A stretch of DNA of 64,000 nt, taken from assembly GCA_017983795.1 (NCBI GenBank), contig JAGOAS010000007.1, forward strand, positions 62,001 to 126,000, read 5' to 3'. Each line of letters starts with the position of its first letter. Position 1 is the stretch's first letter. The notes beneath the pieces were generated by a model, which was not told the DNA's origin, did not search any database, and saw only the letters and a list, made by a program, of their open reading frames with translations. Below are positions 26,111 to 36,971 of the stretch, one piece after another. Origin of the DNA: Piscinibacter sp. Lineage in GTDB: Bacteria > Pseudomonadota > Gammaproteobacteria > Burkholderiales > Burkholderiaceae_C. Position numbers and translations under genes: made by a program.

Positions 26111-26914
26111 ATGAAGACTTGGACATGGGCGGCCGTGGCCGCCGCATTGGCGCTCGCCGGTTGCGGCAAGCAGGGCGTCGAACTCGGCCAGGGCGGCTCG
26201 GTGGTGAGCGGCTCGGGCGGCTCGGCCGGCGCGCAGGGCGCGGCCAAGGAGCTGCAGAAGTGCGACGCGCCGGTGGCCGTGGTCTCGCTGGTCGAGAACC
26301 AGCGCGGCTACGTCGGCATCGGCCGCGGTGGTCTGCCCGAGTCGCCGCTGCCGCTGGTGCGCGTGCTGATGCAGCAAAGCGGCTGCTTTCGCATCGTCGA
26401 TCGCAACGCCGGCCTGGACGCCACCGTGCGTGAGCAGGAGCTCAAGGACAAGGGCGTGCTGCGCGCCGACGACACCACGGTGCGCAAGGGCCGCGGCATC
26501 GTCGCGCAGTACAGCGTGGTGCCCAGCCTGACCTTCAGCGAGCAGGACGCCGGCCGCCAGATCGGCGGCATCCTGGCGCAGATCCCCTTCCTCAACAAGT
26601 TCGCCGGCGCGGCCGAGCAGGTCAAGCTGAAGGAGGCGCAGGTGGTGCTGCTGCTGACCGACAACGAGACCACCGAGCAGCTCTCCTCGGCCACCGGCGC
26701 GGCGCGCACCACCGACCTCGGCGTCGGCGGGCTCGTGATCGGCAAGACCGGCGGCGCCGGCGGCCTGGGCTGGAGCAACACCAACGAAGGCAAGGTGATC
26801 GCCGCGGCCTTTCTCGACGCGCACAACCACCTCGTCGAGCAGGTGCGCGTGCTGGCCGCCAAGCCCCTGCCCGAGCCGGTGAAGACCAGCGCGGCCGCCG
26901 GCCGCAAGGGCTGA
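26111..26914 (+). CDS. CsgG/HfaB-like outer-membrane lipoprotein
   Basis: A 267-aa lipoprotein (lipobox LALAGC, Cys18) whose mature part resembles the CsgG/HfaB family: VAVVSLVENQRGYVG, LPLVRVLMQQSGCFRIVDRN, GRGIVAQYSVVPSLTFSEQDAGRQIGG and a repeated small-residue stretch before KVIAAAFLDAHNHLVEQVR. CsgG proper forms the curli secretion pore; no curli or holdfast genes are in the window, so this is one of the broadly distributed paralogues of unknown role. The region about residues 160-215 could form the transmembrane hairpins. An AGGA ribosome site precedes the ATG. It converges on the Lrp-type gene. Confidence 0.8.
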   Translation: MKTWTWAAVAAALALAGCGKQGVELGQGGSVVSGSGGSAGAQGAAKELQKCDAPVAVVSLVENQRGYVGIGRGGLPESPLPLVRVLMQQSGCFRIVDRNAGLDATVREQELKDKGVLRADDTTVRKGRGIVAQYSVVPSLTFSEQDAGRQIGGILAQIPFLNKFAGAAEQVKLKEAQVVLLLTDNETTEQLSSATGAARTTDLGVGGLVIGKTGGAGGLGWSNTNEGKVIAAAFLDAHNHLVEQVRVLAAKPLPEPVKTSAAAGRKG

Positions 26915-26927
26915 CGCCCCGCGCTGC

Positions 26928-27413
26928 TCAGATCGGCAGCAGCGCGGTGTTCTTCACCTCTTCCATCACCGCATAGGTGCGCGTCTCGCGCACGCCCGGC
27001 AGCGCCCAGATCACCGAGCCCACCAGCTCGCGATAGGCCTGCATGTTGGCCACGCGGGTCTTGATCAGGTAGTCGAAGCCGCCGGCCACGAGGTGGCACT
27101 CCTGGATCTCGGCGCGCACCTGCACCGCGGCCTTGAACGCGTTCATCGCGTCGTGCGTGGTGCGATCGAGCACCACCTCGATGAACACCAGCATGCCGGC
27201 GCCGAGCTTGTCGGGGTTGAGGCGCGCCTCGTAGCCGAGGATGAAGCCGTCGCGCGTCAGGCGCTTGACGCGCTCCAGCACCGCCGTGGGCGAGAGGTGC
27301 ACTTCCTCGGCCAGCTTGAGGTTGGAGATGCGCCCGTCCTTCTGCAGAACGCGCAGGATGCGGATGTCGATCTTGTCGAGGGAATGGGCGCGCGCGTCGT
27401 CGTCGGTGCTCAT
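26928..27413 (-). CDS. Lrp/AsnC family transcriptional regulator, probable activator of putA
   Basis: A 161-aa regulator with an N-terminal winged HTH (LDKIDIRILRVLQKDGRISNLKLAEEVHLSPTAVLERVKRL) and a C-terminal RAM (AsnC ligand-binding) domain (VFIEVVLDRTTHDAMNAFKAAVQ, CHLVAGGFDYLIKTRV). It is transcribed divergently from putA, with 113 bp between the starts. Lrp-type proteins in this position (PutR, BkdR-like) activate proline dehydrogenase genes in response to proline in several proteobacteria. The role is inferred from context; the family is certain. Confidence 0.92.
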   Translation of the reverse strand: MSTDDDARAHSLDKIDIRILRVLQKDGRISNLKLAEEVHLSPTAVLERVKRLTRDGFILGYEARLNPDKLGAGMLVFIEVVLDRTTHDAMNAFKAAVQVRAEIQECHLVAGGFDYLIKTRVANMQAYRELVGSVIWALPGVRETRTYAVMEEVKNTALLPI

Positions 27414-27526
27414 GGGGTGTGCCGAAGTTCGTTCGGCGCCGAGGTATCGATTCGGAGATTAATCCTAGCTGCGAGTCTCTAACCTAGCAACTTATTCGAC
27501 ACCCATCGCTTTCACGGAGCCCCGCC
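27414..27526. promoter_or_regulatory. Divergent promoter region between the Lrp regulator and putA
   Basis: 113 bp, distinctly more AT-rich than its surroundings, with a run GAGATTAATCCTAGCTGCGA and CTCTAACCTAGCAACTTATTC about 40-75 bp before putA. The repeated CCTAGC elements and ATTAAT are plausible Lrp half-sites, but no defined -35/-10 pair stands out. Confidence 0.5.
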
Positions 27527-30517
27527 ATGTTCAACGCGCCGCCCGAGACCACCCGCCTGCCCGACCCCTGCCGCCCCGAGTCGGAGGCGCTCGCCGCCGC
27601 GCTCGCCACGCTGGACGGCCGGCTGGCCTGGCCGCGCGCCGCCGCCCACGCCGCGCCCTGGGTGCGCGCGGTGCGCGAGAAGCCGGCGCCGTTCTGGGCC
27701 ATGGAGTCGCTGCTGCGCGAGTACCCCATCTCCAGCGCCGAGGGCCTGGCCTTGATGCGCCTGGCCGAAGCGCTGCTGCGCGTGCCCGATGCCGAGACCG
27801 CCATCGCGCTGACCGCCGACCAGCTCGGCAAGGCGCACTTCGACGCGCACCAGGCCGAGGGCCCGCACCGCATGCTGGCCAGCCTGTCGGCCAGCGCCAT
27901 CGAGCTGTCCAAGCGTTTTCTGCCCGACGCGGGGAACGAGCCTGGCCTCTTCAAGCGCCTCGGCGCGCAGACGGTGGTGGCGGCCACGGTGCGCGCCATC
28001 CAGCTGCTCGGCCGGCAGTTCGTGCTGGGCCGGCACATCGCCGAGGCGATGGGCGAGGCGCGCGACCAGCGCCGCGCCCAGCCGGCGCTGCGCTTCAGCT
28101 ACGACATGCTCGGCGAAGGCGCGCGCAGCGAGGCCGACGCGCAGCGCTACCACGCCGCCTATGCGCAGGCGATCGCGCACATCGCGCAAGCCCAGGGCGG
28201 CGGCGGGCCCGAGCACTCCGACGGCATCTCGATCAAGCTCAGCGCGCTGTTCTCGCGCTACGAGGTGGCGCAGCGCGAGCGCGTGTTCGCCGAACTGCTG
28301 CCGCGCGTGTGGACGCTGGTGGACGCGGCGGCGCGCGCCGACCTCAACCTCACCATCGATGCCGAGGAGAGCGACCGGCTCGAACTCTCGCTCGATGTCT
28401 TCGAGGCGCTGGCCGCGCGCATCGCGCAGGTGCATCCGCGCTGGCGCGGCTTCGGCCTGGCCATCCAGGCCTACCAGACGCGCTCGCTCGCCGTGGTCGA
28501 GGAGGTGGCGCGCATCGCGCGCGCACAGGGCTTGCGCTTCATGGTGCGCCTCGTCAAGGGCGCCTACTGGGACGGCGAGGTCAAGCGCGCCCAGGAGCTC
28601 GGCCTGGCGGGCTACCCGGTGTTCACGCACAAGCACCACACCGACATCGCCTACCTCGCCTGCGCGCGCGCCCTGCTGGCGCAGCAGGACCTGATCTATC
28701 CGCAGTTCGCCACCCACAACGCCGGCACCATCGCCGCCATCCTGCAGATGGCCGAAGGCCGCCGCGGCGGCTTCGAGATGCAGCGCCTGCACGGCATGGG
28801 CGAAGGTGTGTACCGCGAGCTGATGGCTCAGGCCGACGTGCCGGTGCGCATCTATGCGCCGGTGGGCGAGCACCGCGACCTGCTCGCCTACCTGGTGCGC
28901 CGGCTGCTCGAGAACGGCGCCAACTCCTCCTTCGTGCACCAGCTCGCCGATCCGCAGGTGGATGTCGATGCGCTGCTCGCCTCGCCGCTGGTGCCGGCCA
29001 CGCTGCCCGGCCAGCCGCTGCCGCGCGATCTCTACGGCGCGCGGCCCAACTCCAGCGGCGCCGATCTCGCCGTGCTGGCGCAACGCGCGCCGCTGCAGGC
29101 TGCGGTGGCGGCGACGCGCATCGAGCCGCTGCGCGAAGCCACGCCGGCCGACATCGAGGCCGCGATGCAGCGCCTGCATGCCGCCTTCCCGCGCTGGAAC
29201 GCCGTGCCGCTGGCCGAACGCGCCGCCACGCTGCGCCGCGCCGCCGACGCGCTCGATGCGCGCCTGCCCGAGTTCTGCGGCCTGCTCGTCAAGGAAGCGC
29301 ACAAGACGCTCGCCGACTGCGTGGCCGAAGTGCGCGAGGCGGTCGACTTCCTGCGCTACTACGCCGACCAGGCCGAGCAGCGCCTCGCGGTGCAGGCCCT
29401 GCCCGGGCCGACCGGCGAGCACAACGAACTGCGCCTCTCCGGCCGGGGCGTATTCGTCTGCATCAGCCCGTGGAACTTCCCGCTCGCGATCTTCGCCGGC
29501 CAGGTGGCGGCGGCGCTGGTGGCCGGCAACACGGTGGCCGCCAAGCCGGCCGAGCAGACGCCGGCGGTGGCGCAGCGCATGGTGGCGCTGCTGCACGCCG
29601 CCGGCGTGCCCGACGATGCGCTGGTGCTGCTGCATGGCCCGGGCGAAACGGTGGGCGCCGCGCTGGTGGCCGATGCGCGCACGGCCGGCGTGTGCTTCAC
29701 CGGCTCGACCGCGGTGGCGCGCCACATCAACCGGGCGCTTGCTGCCAAGGACGGCGCCATCGTGCCGCTGATCGCCGAGACCGGCGGCATCAACGCGATG
29801 ATCGTCGACAGCACCGCGCTGCCCGAGCAGGTGGTCGATGCTGTGGTCACCAGCGCCTTCCGCTCCGCCGGCCAGCGCTGCTCGGCGCTGCGCCTGCTGC
29901 TGCTGCACGAGAGCGTGGCCGAGGGCGTGATCGAGATGCTGCGCGGCGCGATGGCCGAGCTCGCGGTGGGCGACCCGGCGCAGCTCGCCACCGACGTCGG
30001 CCCGGTGATCGATGCCGAGGCCTTCGCCGGCCTGCGCGCGCAGGTCGAGCAGCTCAAGCGCGAGGCGCGCCTGATCGGGCAGACGCCGGTGAGCTCCACC
30101 TTCGAGCGGCTGATCGCGCCGGTGGCCTTCGAGCTTTCGGCAATGGCCGAACTGAAGCAGGAGATCTTCGGCCCGGTGCTGCACGTGCTGCGCTGGCGCG
30201 GCGAGGTCGACGCGCTGATCGCCCAGGTCAACGCGCTCGGCTACGGCCTGACGCTGGGCGTGCAGACGCGCATCGACGGCCGGGCCTTGCGCATCGCCGC
30301 CGCCGCGCATGTCGGCAACGTCTACGTCAACCGCAACATGATCGGCGCGGTGGTCGGCGTGCAGCCTTTCGGCGGCGAAGGGCTGTCGGGCACCGGGCCG
30401 AAGGCCGGCGGGCCGCATTACCTGTACCGCTTTTGCGCCGAACAGACATTGACGGTGAATACCGCCGCCGCCGGCGGCAATGTGGAGCTGCTGGCCGGGC
30501 TAGGATCGCGGTCATGA
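27527..30517 (+). CDS. putA: Bifunctional proline dehydrogenase / L-glutamate gamma-semialdehyde dehydrogenase
   Basis: A 996-aa PutA that oxidises proline to P5C with FAD and then P5C/glutamate semialdehyde to glutamate with NAD+. The PRODH barrel covers about residues 100-480 (SIKLSALFSRYEVAQR, RFMVRLVKGAYWDGEVKRAQ, ATHNAGTIAAI), and the ALDH domain about 530-990 with SPWNFPLAIF, catalytic Cys785 in SAGQRCSALR and PFGGEGLSGTGPKAGG. It lacks the N-terminal ribbon-helix-helix DNA-binding domain of enterobacterial PutA and also the C-terminal extension, so it is the minimalist PutA type and needs a separate regulator, presumably the divergent Lrp protein. The stop overlaps the next start (ATGA). 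Confidence 0.97.
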   Translation: MFNAPPETTRLPDPCRPESEALAAALATLDGRLAWPRAAAHAAPWVRAVREKPAPFWAMESLLREYPISSAEGLALMRLAEALLRVPDAETAIALTADQLGKAHFDAHQAEGPHRMLASLSASAIELSKRFLPDAGNEPGLFKRLGAQTVVAATVRAIQLLGRQFVLGRHIAEAMGEARDQRRAQPALRFSYDMLGEGARSEADAQRYHAAYAQAIAHIAQAQGGGGPEHSDGISIKLSALFSRYEVAQRERVFAELLPRVWTLVDAAARADLNLTIDAEESDRLELSLDVFEALAARIAQVHPRWRGFGLAIQAYQTRSLAVVEEVARIARAQGLRFMVRLVKGAYWDGEVKRAQELGLAGYPVFTHKHHTDIAYLACARALLAQQDLIYPQFATHNAGTIAAILQMAEGRRGGFEMQRLHGMGEGVYRELMAQADVPVRIYAPVGEHRDLLAYLVRRLLENGANSSFVHQLADPQVDVDALLASPLVPATLPGQPLPRDLYGARPNSSGADLAVLAQRAPLQAAVAATRIEPLREATPADIEAAMQRLHAAFPRWNAVPLAERAATLRRAADALDARLPEFCGLLVKEAHKTLADCVAEVREAVDFLRYYADQAEQRLAVQALPGPTGEHNELRLSGRGVFVCISPWNFPLAIFAGQVAAALVAGNTVAAKPAEQTPAVAQRMVALLHAAGVPDDALVLLHGPGETVGAALVADARTAGVCFTGSTAVARHINRALAAKDGAIVPLIAETGGINAMIVDSTALPEQVVDAVVTSAFRSAGQRCSALRLLLLHESVAEGVIEMLRGAMAELAVGDPAQLATDVGPVIDAEAFAGLRAQVEQLKREARLIGQTPVSSTFERLIAPVAFELSAMAELKQEIFGPVLHVLRWRGEVDALIAQVNALGYGLTLGVQTRIDGRALRIAAAAHVGNVYVNRNMIGAVVGVQPFGGEGLSGTGPKAGGPHYLYRFCAEQTLTVNTAAAGGNVELLAGLGSRS

Positions 30518-30942
30518 AAGCCGCCCTCACCGCCTTCGTCGCCCTGGTCCTCCTCGTCGCCGCCTGGTTCGCCTTCGCGCTGAACTGGAACTACTCCAGC
30601 GGCGAGCGCGCCGGCTGGGTGCAGAAGTTCTCCAACAAGGGCTGGGTCTGCAAGACCTGGGAGGGCGAGCTGGCCCTGGTGTCGCTGCCCGGCAGCACGG
30701 TGGAGAAGTTCATGTTCACGGTGCACGACGACGCGCTCGCGCAGCAGATCAGCGCCGCGATGGGCAAGCGCGTCAGCCTGCACTACGAGGAGAAGGTGGG
30801 CCTGCCCACCAGCTGCTTCGGCGATACGCGCTACTTCGTCACCAAGATCGTCGAGACGCCGGACATCCCGCTCGGCCCGGGCGTGGTGCTGCCCACGCAT
30901 CCGAACGCGCCGGCCGCGCCCGCGTCCGCCGCCTCGCAGTGA
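30514..30942 (+). CDS. Small membrane-anchored protein downstream of putA, unknown function
   Basis: A 142-aa protein with an N-terminal hydrophobic helix (ALTAFVALVLLVAAWFAFAL) and a beta-rich outer domain (WVQKFSNKGWVCKTWEGELALVSLPGSTVEKFMFTVHDDALAQQI, ending in a Pro/Ala tail). Similar small inner-membrane proteins of unknown role are common in Burkholderiales. Cys residues at WVCKTW and TSCFGD could form a periplasmic disulfide. It is translationally coupled to putA and followed 10 bp later by proC, which places it in a proline operon, but I cannot assign a function. Confidence 0.82.
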   Translation: MKAALTAFVALVLLVAAWFAFALNWNYSSGERAGWVQKFSNKGWVCKTWEGELALVSLPGSTVEKFMFTVHDDALAQQISAAMGKRVSLHYEEKVGLPTSCFGDTRYFVTKIVETPDIPLGPGVVLPTHPNAPAAPASAASQ

Positions 30943-30952
30943 GGAACACCCG

Positions 30953-31768
30953 ATGAGACACGACCTGCTCGCCTTCGTCGGCGGCGGCAACATGGCCTCG
31001 GCCATCATCGGCGGGCTGGTCGCGGCCGGCCGGCCCGGAGGCTCCATCCTCGTCATCGACCCCGGCGAGGCGCAGCGCAGCAAGCTCGCCGCCGAGTTGG
31101 GCGTGCGCACGCAGGCCGCGGCCGACGCGGCGCTGGCGCAGGCGGCGGTGGTGGTGTGGGCGGTGAAGCCGCAACTCTTCCAGGATGCTGCCGCGCCCTG
31201 CGCCACGCATGTGCGCGGCGCGCTGCAGTTCAGCGTGATGGCCGGCATCCGCAGCGATGCGATCGTGCGCGCCACCGGCAGCGCGCGCGTGGTGCGCAGC
31301 ATGCCCAACACGCCGGCGCTGATCGGCCAGGGCATCGCCGGGCTGTATGCGCGCGAGGCGGTGAGCGCCGACGAACGCCGCGCCGCCGAAGCGCTGCTCG
31401 CGCCCACCGGCCGCACGCTGTGGGTGGCGCGCGAGGAAGACCTCGATGCCGTCACCGCGCTGTCGGGCTCGGGCCCGGCCTACGTCTTCTACTTCGTCGA
31501 GGCCATGATGCAGGCGGCGCAGCAGATGGGCCTGTCCGCCGAGCAAGGCAAGCAGCTCGCGCTGGCCACCTTCGCCGGCGCCACCGCGCTGGCGCAGACC
31601 TCGAGCGAGCCGCCGGACGTGCTGCGCGAGCGCGTCACCTCCAAGGGCGGCACCACCTACGCCGCGCTCACGAGCATGGAAGCGAGCGGCGTCAAGGCCG
31701 CCTTCGTGAAGGCGATTGCTGCTGCGCAGCAACGCGCGCGCGAGCTCGGAGACGAGTTCGGCCGCTGA
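30953..31768 (+). CDS. proC: Pyrroline-5-carboxylate reductase
   Basis: A 271-aa P5C reductase that makes proline from P5C with NAD(P)H. Rossmann motif [12 protein letters not shown] (8-19), the substrate block [20 protein letters not shown] and the C-terminal signature [26 protein letters not shown] ... [12 protein letters not shown] are intact. Finding the biosynthetic enzyme in the same operon as catabolic PutA is unusual: together they could cycle P5C and proline. It follows the small membrane protein gene by 10 bp. Length equals the family norm. Confidence 0.96.
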   Translation: MRHDLLAFVGGGNMASAIIGGLVAAGRPGGSILVIDPGEAQRSKLAAELGVRTQAAADAALAQAAVVVWAVKPQLFQDAAAPCATHVRGALQFSVMAGIRSDAIVRATGSARVVRSMPNTPALIGQGIAGLYAREAVSADERRAAEALLAPTGRTLWVAREEDLDAVTALSGSGPAYVFYFVEAMMQAAQQMGLSAEQGKQLALATFAGATALAQTSSEPPDVLRERVTSKGGTTYAALTSMEASGVKAAFVKAIAAAQQRARELGDEFGR

Positions 31769-31920
31769 TCCCGCGCGCATGCCCGCCATGGTGCAAGCCA
31801 TGCAAACCCGGCATGGCCCTTGGTGAAAAACTCGGTGCGCGCGGGCCTACAGTCTCGGCGCATGTCGCCGGCCGCGTCACGAGCGCGGGTCACGGCGCAT
31901 CCAACCCTCACGGAGACACC

Positions 31921-33198
31921 ATGACCCCGAGCCCGCTGTCCTACGTCCACCCGCAAGCGCACGGCCCTTGGCAGACCTACCTGTCGCAGGTCGACCGCGT
32001 GCTGCCCTACCTCGGCCACCTGGCCCGCTGGGGCGAGACGCTCAAGCGCCCCAAGCGCGCGCTGATCGTCGACGTGCCCATCGAGCTCGACGACGGCACG
32101 GTGGCTCACTTCGAGGGCTTCCGCGTCCAGCACAACCTCAGCCGCGGCCCCGGCAAGGGCGGCGTGCGCTACCACCCCGACGTCACGCTCGAGGAGGTGA
32201 TGGCGCTGTCGGCCTGGATGTCGATCAAGAACGCCGCCGTCAACCTGCCCTACGGCGGCGCCAAGGGCGGCATCCGCGTCGACCCGAAGAAGCTCTCGAT
32301 CAAGGAGCTGGAGCGCATGACGCGCCGCTACACCAGCGAGATCGGCATCATCATCGGGCCGCACCAGGACATCCCGGCGCCGGACGTGAACACCAACCCG
32401 CAGATCATGGCGTGGATGATGGACACGTACTCGATGAACACCGGCTCCACCGCCACCGGCGTGGTCACCGGCAAGCCCATCCACCTCGGCGGCTCGCTGG
32501 GACGCGTCAAGGCCACCGGCCGCGGCGTCTTCGTCACCGGGCGCGAGGCGGCGCGGCGCATCGGCCTGGAGCTCGACGGCGCGCGCGTCGCGGTGCAGGG
32601 CTTCGGCAACGTCGGCTCGGCGGCGGCCGAGCTGTTCGCCCAGGCCGGCGCGAAGATCGTCGCCATCCAGGACCACACCGGCACCATCGTCAACGAGCGC
32701 GGCATCGAGATGGCCGAGCTGATGCCCACGCTCACGCAGTACGGCGGCGTGGGCGACTTCAAGGGCGCCGACAAGGCCAGCGACGAGTCGTTCTGGGACG
32801 TCAAGTGCGACATCCTCATCCCCGCGGCGCTGGAAGGCCAGCTCACGCCCGAGCGCGCGCAGCGCACCAGCGCCAAGCTGGTGCTCGAAGGCGCGAACGG
32901 CCCGACCCTGCCCGAGGCCGACGACATCCTCGCCGAGCGCGGCGTGCTGGTCGTGCCCGACGTGATCTGCAACGCCGGCGGCGTGACGGTCAGCTACTTC
33001 GAGTGGGTGCAGGACTTCAGCTCGTTCTTCTGGACCGAGGACGAGATCAACATGAAGCTCGACAAGATCATGGTCGGCGCGCTGAAGCGCATCTGGGACA
33101 CCGCCGACAAGCACCAGATCACGCTGCGCACCGCCACCTTCGCGGTGGCCTGCGAGCGCATCCTGATCGCGCGCGAGGAGCGCGGGTTGTATCCCTGA
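31921..33198 (+). CDS. Glu/Leu/Phe/Val family dehydrogenase, probable glutamate dehydrogenase
   Basis: A 425-aa hexameric-type dehydrogenase that interconverts glutamate and 2-oxoglutarate. The substrate motif [11 protein letters not shown], catalytic Lys in [36 protein letters not shown] and the nucleotide-binding [20 protein letters not shown] are all present, and the C-terminal [15 protein letters not shown] is typical of GdhA class II. The residue following beta-2 (IQDHTG) suggests NAD rather than NADP. Position downstream of putA-proC makes a coherent route proline to glutamate to 2-oxoglutarate. The 152-bp gap before it probably holds its own promoter. Confidence 0.95.
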   Translation: MTPSPLSYVHPQAHGPWQTYLSQVDRVLPYLGHLARWGETLKRPKRALIVDVPIELDDGTVAHFEGFRVQHNLSRGPGKGGVRYHPDVTLEEVMALSAWMSIKNAAVNLPYGGAKGGIRVDPKKLSIKELERMTRRYTSEIGIIIGPHQDIPAPDVNTNPQIMAWMMDTYSMNTGSTATGVVTGKPIHLGGSLGRVKATGRGVFVTGREAARRIGLELDGARVAVQGFGNVGSAAAELFAQAGAKIVAIQDHTGTIVNERGIEMAELMPTLTQYGGVGDFKGADKASDESFWDVKCDILIPAALEGQLTPERAQRTSAKLVLEGANGPTLPEADDILAERGVLVVPDVICNAGGVTVSYFEWVQDFSSFFWTEDEINMKLDKIMVGALKRIWDTADKHQITLRTATFAVACERILIAREERGLYP

Positions 33199-33216
33199 GC
33201 CTGAGCGAAGAGGCCG

Positions 33217-34089
33217 TCAGCGCAGCGCGAAGTCCGCCACCACGCCTGCGAATACGGCGAAGCCGACCCAGTGGTTGAGCCGGAAGGCGCGAAAGCAGCC
33301 TTCGCGCGTGCGTGTGCGGATCAGCGTGTAGTGCCAGGCGGCGATCGCGCCGGCCACGGCGAGGCCGGCGAAGTAGGGCCGGTGCAGGCCCAGGCCCGCG
33401 CCCAGAGCGGCCCAGATCGCCAGGAAGGCGGCGTAGAACGCCATCACGCCGGCCACGTCGAAGCGGCCGAGCGTGATGGCCGAGGTGCGGATGCCGATCT
33501 TCAGGTCGTCGTCGCGGTCGACCATCGCGTACTCGGTGTCGTAGGCCAGCACCCAGAACAGGTTGCCGATCAGGAGCCACCAGGCCAGCGCCGGCACGCT
33601 GCCGGTGGCCGCGGCGAAGGCCATCGGGATGCCGAAGCTGAAGGCCACGCCCAGCACCGCCTGCGGCATCGAGAAGAAGCGCTTGGTGAAGGGGTAGAAG
33701 ATCGTCACCGCCAGCGCGGCGAAGCTCCACGCGATGGTGGCGAGGTTGGTGGTGAGCACCAGGGCGAAGGCGATCAGGGCCAGCACCGCGCCGAACAGCA
33801 GCGCCTGCCGCACGCCGAGCGCACCGCTGGTCACCGGGCGCTGCGCGGTGCGCTTGACGTGACGGTCGAACTCGCGGTCGGCCACGTCGTTGACGGCGCA
33901 GCCGGCGCTGCGCATCAGGAAGGTGCCGAGCACGAATACCGCCAGCAGGTGCCAGCCGGGAAAGCCTTGCGCGGCGAGCCACAGCGCCGAGAGTGTCGGC
34001 CACAGCAGCAGGTAGCTGCCGGCCGGGCGGTTCCAGCGGATCAGGTCGAGGTAGGGGGCCAGGCGCGGCGGGGCGGCGAGCGTGTTCAT
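33217..34089 (-). CDS. ubiA: 4-hydroxybenzoate octaprenyltransferase
   Basis: A 290-aa integral membrane prenyltransferase of ubiquinone synthesis that joins an all-trans polyprenyl chain to 4-hydroxybenzoate. Both Asp-rich motifs are present: NDVADREFD after helix 2 and [17 protein letters not shown] after helix 6; about eight or nine hydrophobic helices can be counted. The start at [10 protein letters not shown] is preferred to the ATG eight codons upstream. No ubiC lies nearby. It converges on gdhA with 18 bp between stops and is divergent from the Xre antitoxin gene. Confidence 0.95.
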   Translation of the reverse strand: MNTLAAPPRLAPYLDLIRWNRPAGSYLLLWPTLSALWLAAQGFPGWHLLAVFVLGTFLMRSAGCAVNDVADREFDRHVKRTAQRPVTSGALGVRQALLFGAVLALIAFALVLTTNLATIAWSFAALAVTIFYPFTKRFFSMPQAVLGVAFSFGIPMAFAAATGSVPALAWWLLIGNLFWVLAYDTEYAMVDRDDDLKIGIRTSAITLGRFDVAGVMAFYAAFLAIWAALGAGLGLHRPYFAGLAVAGAIAAWHYTLIRTRTREGCFRAFRLNHWVGFAVFAGVVADFALR

Positions 34090-34117
34090 GGCGCGATTGT
34101 CGACCCCGGCCATGCCG

Positions 34118-34131
34118 CTTGCAAGTGCAAG
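34118..34131. promoter_or_regulatory. Palindrome ahead of the Xre/RES toxin-antitoxin genes, candidate operator
   Basis: CTTGCA and TGCAAG arms separated by 2 bp, 27 bp before the antitoxin ATG. The second arm is part of a weak -35 like TTGCAA (34119-34124) with a TAGTCT -10-like element 17 bp further. Autorepression by the antitoxin at this site is a reasonable expectation. Confidence 0.5.
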
Positions 34132-34157
34132 AAGAATGCTCTAGTCTTTCACCTGAA

Positions 34158-34565
34158 ATGAGCACGATCCACCTTCCCGCACGTCGCCGCCCGGCCCGAG
34201 ACGGCGCCGCCGATGCCAACGCCGCCGCGGTGCTGGCCACGGCGACGCAGCGTGCCGCCGCGCTGCTCGGCCTGAACGGCGCCGCGCTGGCGCGCGTGCT
34301 GGGCGTGAGCGAGGCCAGCGTGTCGCGCCTCGCGCGCGGCGAACGCGGCCTGCCGCCCGAGGCGAAGGAAGGCGAGCTGGCCTTGCTGCTGGTGCGCCTG
34401 TATCGCTCGCTCGATGCGCTGGTCGGGAACGACGAGGCGCGGCGCCTGGCCTGGATGCGCAGCCCCAACGACGCGCTCGGCGGCGTGCCGGCCACGCTGA
34501 TCCTCAGCGCGCAAGGCCTGGTCGCCGCGGTGGCCTACCTCGACGCGATGCGCGCTCCCGTCTGA
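34158..34565 (+). CDS. Xre/MbcA/ParS-type antitoxin (DUF2384)
   Basis: A 135-aa antitoxin of the Xre/MbcA/ParS family. The N-terminal helical Xre-like HTH is ATQRAAALLGLNGAALARVLGVSEASVSRLARGERGLPPEAKEGELALLLVRLYRSLDALVG, and the C-terminal toxin-binding part contains the diagnostic DUF2384 phrase NDEARRLAWMRSPNDALGGVPATLI. It is followed after 14 bp by the RES-domain toxin gene, the normal order for this module. Start chosen at the ATG with MSTIHLPARRR; the longer frame is antisense to ubiA. A short palindrome upstream is a candidate operator. Confidence 0.93.
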   Translation: MSTIHLPARRRPARDGAADANAAAVLATATQRAAALLGLNGAALARVLGVSEASVSRLARGERGLPPEAKEGELALLLVRLYRSLDALVGNDEARRLAWMRSPNDALGGVPATLILSAQGLVAAVAYLDAMRAPV

Positions 34566-34579
34566 ACCCGCCGCCGAGC

Positions 34580-35277
34580 ATGCAGCCCTGGCGCGACGAG
34601 TGGTTCGCCACGCCGCTGCGCAGCGCCAGCGCGCTGCTGTGGCGCGGCGTGGAGGCGCAGCACCGCGTGGCGACGCTGCGCCTCGTGGACAGCCTGGAAG
34701 ACCAGGCCACGCTGGAGCGCCTGCTCGAAACCAGCAAGCCGCCGTTGCCCGAAGCCGCGCAGGGCCTGCATTACCTGCTCGCCACGCCCTTCCGCTACCG
34801 CTCGCCCTACGGCTCGCGTTTCCGTGCCGGCACCGACCCGGGCGTCTGGTACGGCGCCAAGGAACGCGAGACCGCCTGCACCGAAGTCGGCTACTGGCGC
34901 TGGCGTTTCCTGATGGACAGCGTCAGCCTGCGCGACGGCGAACTCGTCACCGAGCACACCTTCTTCCAGGCGCAGGTGAAAGGCGTGGTGCTGGACCTGC
35001 GCCGCGAGCCCTGGTCGGAAGCCGCCCGAGCCTGGACGAAGCGCGACGATTACGCGCCCTGCCAGGCGCTGGCGCGTGCCGCGCGCGCGCACGGCAAGGT
35101 GCAGTGGATCCGCTATGCCTCGGTGCGCCGCGCGGGCGGCACCTGCGGCGCGGTGCTGGCGCCGAAGGCGCTCGCGCTGCCCGATGCGCATCGCCTCGAA
35201 ACCTGGGTGTGCAAGGTCACCGCGCACCAAGCGCTGATGCTGCACGACGAAGACCGGCTGACGATCCCGATCGAGGT

Positions 35278-35281
<4 letters not shown>
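34580..35281 (+). CDS. RES domain toxin
   Basis: A 233-aa RES-domain protein. RES toxins of Xre-RES modules degrade cellular NAD+ (phosphorylase or glycohydrolase activity). The family signature runs PFRYRSPYGSRFRAGTDPGVWYGAKERETACTEVGYWRW: the Arg, Tyr and Glu that form the active site are all there. The gene appears intact. At its 3' end it overlaps the convergent prfC gene by 4 bp. Chromosomal Xre-RES pairs are often addiction or phage-defence modules; which applies here is not visible. Confidence 0.92.
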
Positions 35282-36915
<1,634 letters not shown>

Positions 36916-36971
36916 GGGGCCGCGATTATCCCCGTTGAGCCCCGAGGCACGGCGCAGGCACACTGCGCCGC

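Noticed and set aside
26111-26914. Curli secretion pore
   Set aside because: Only a CsgG-like lipoprotein is present. There are no csgA/B/E/F partners.
31769-31920. Defined promoter for gdhA
   Set aside because: A TACAGT box is visible at 31848-31853, but the nearest -35-like TTGGTG is 22 bp away, so no pair was annotated.
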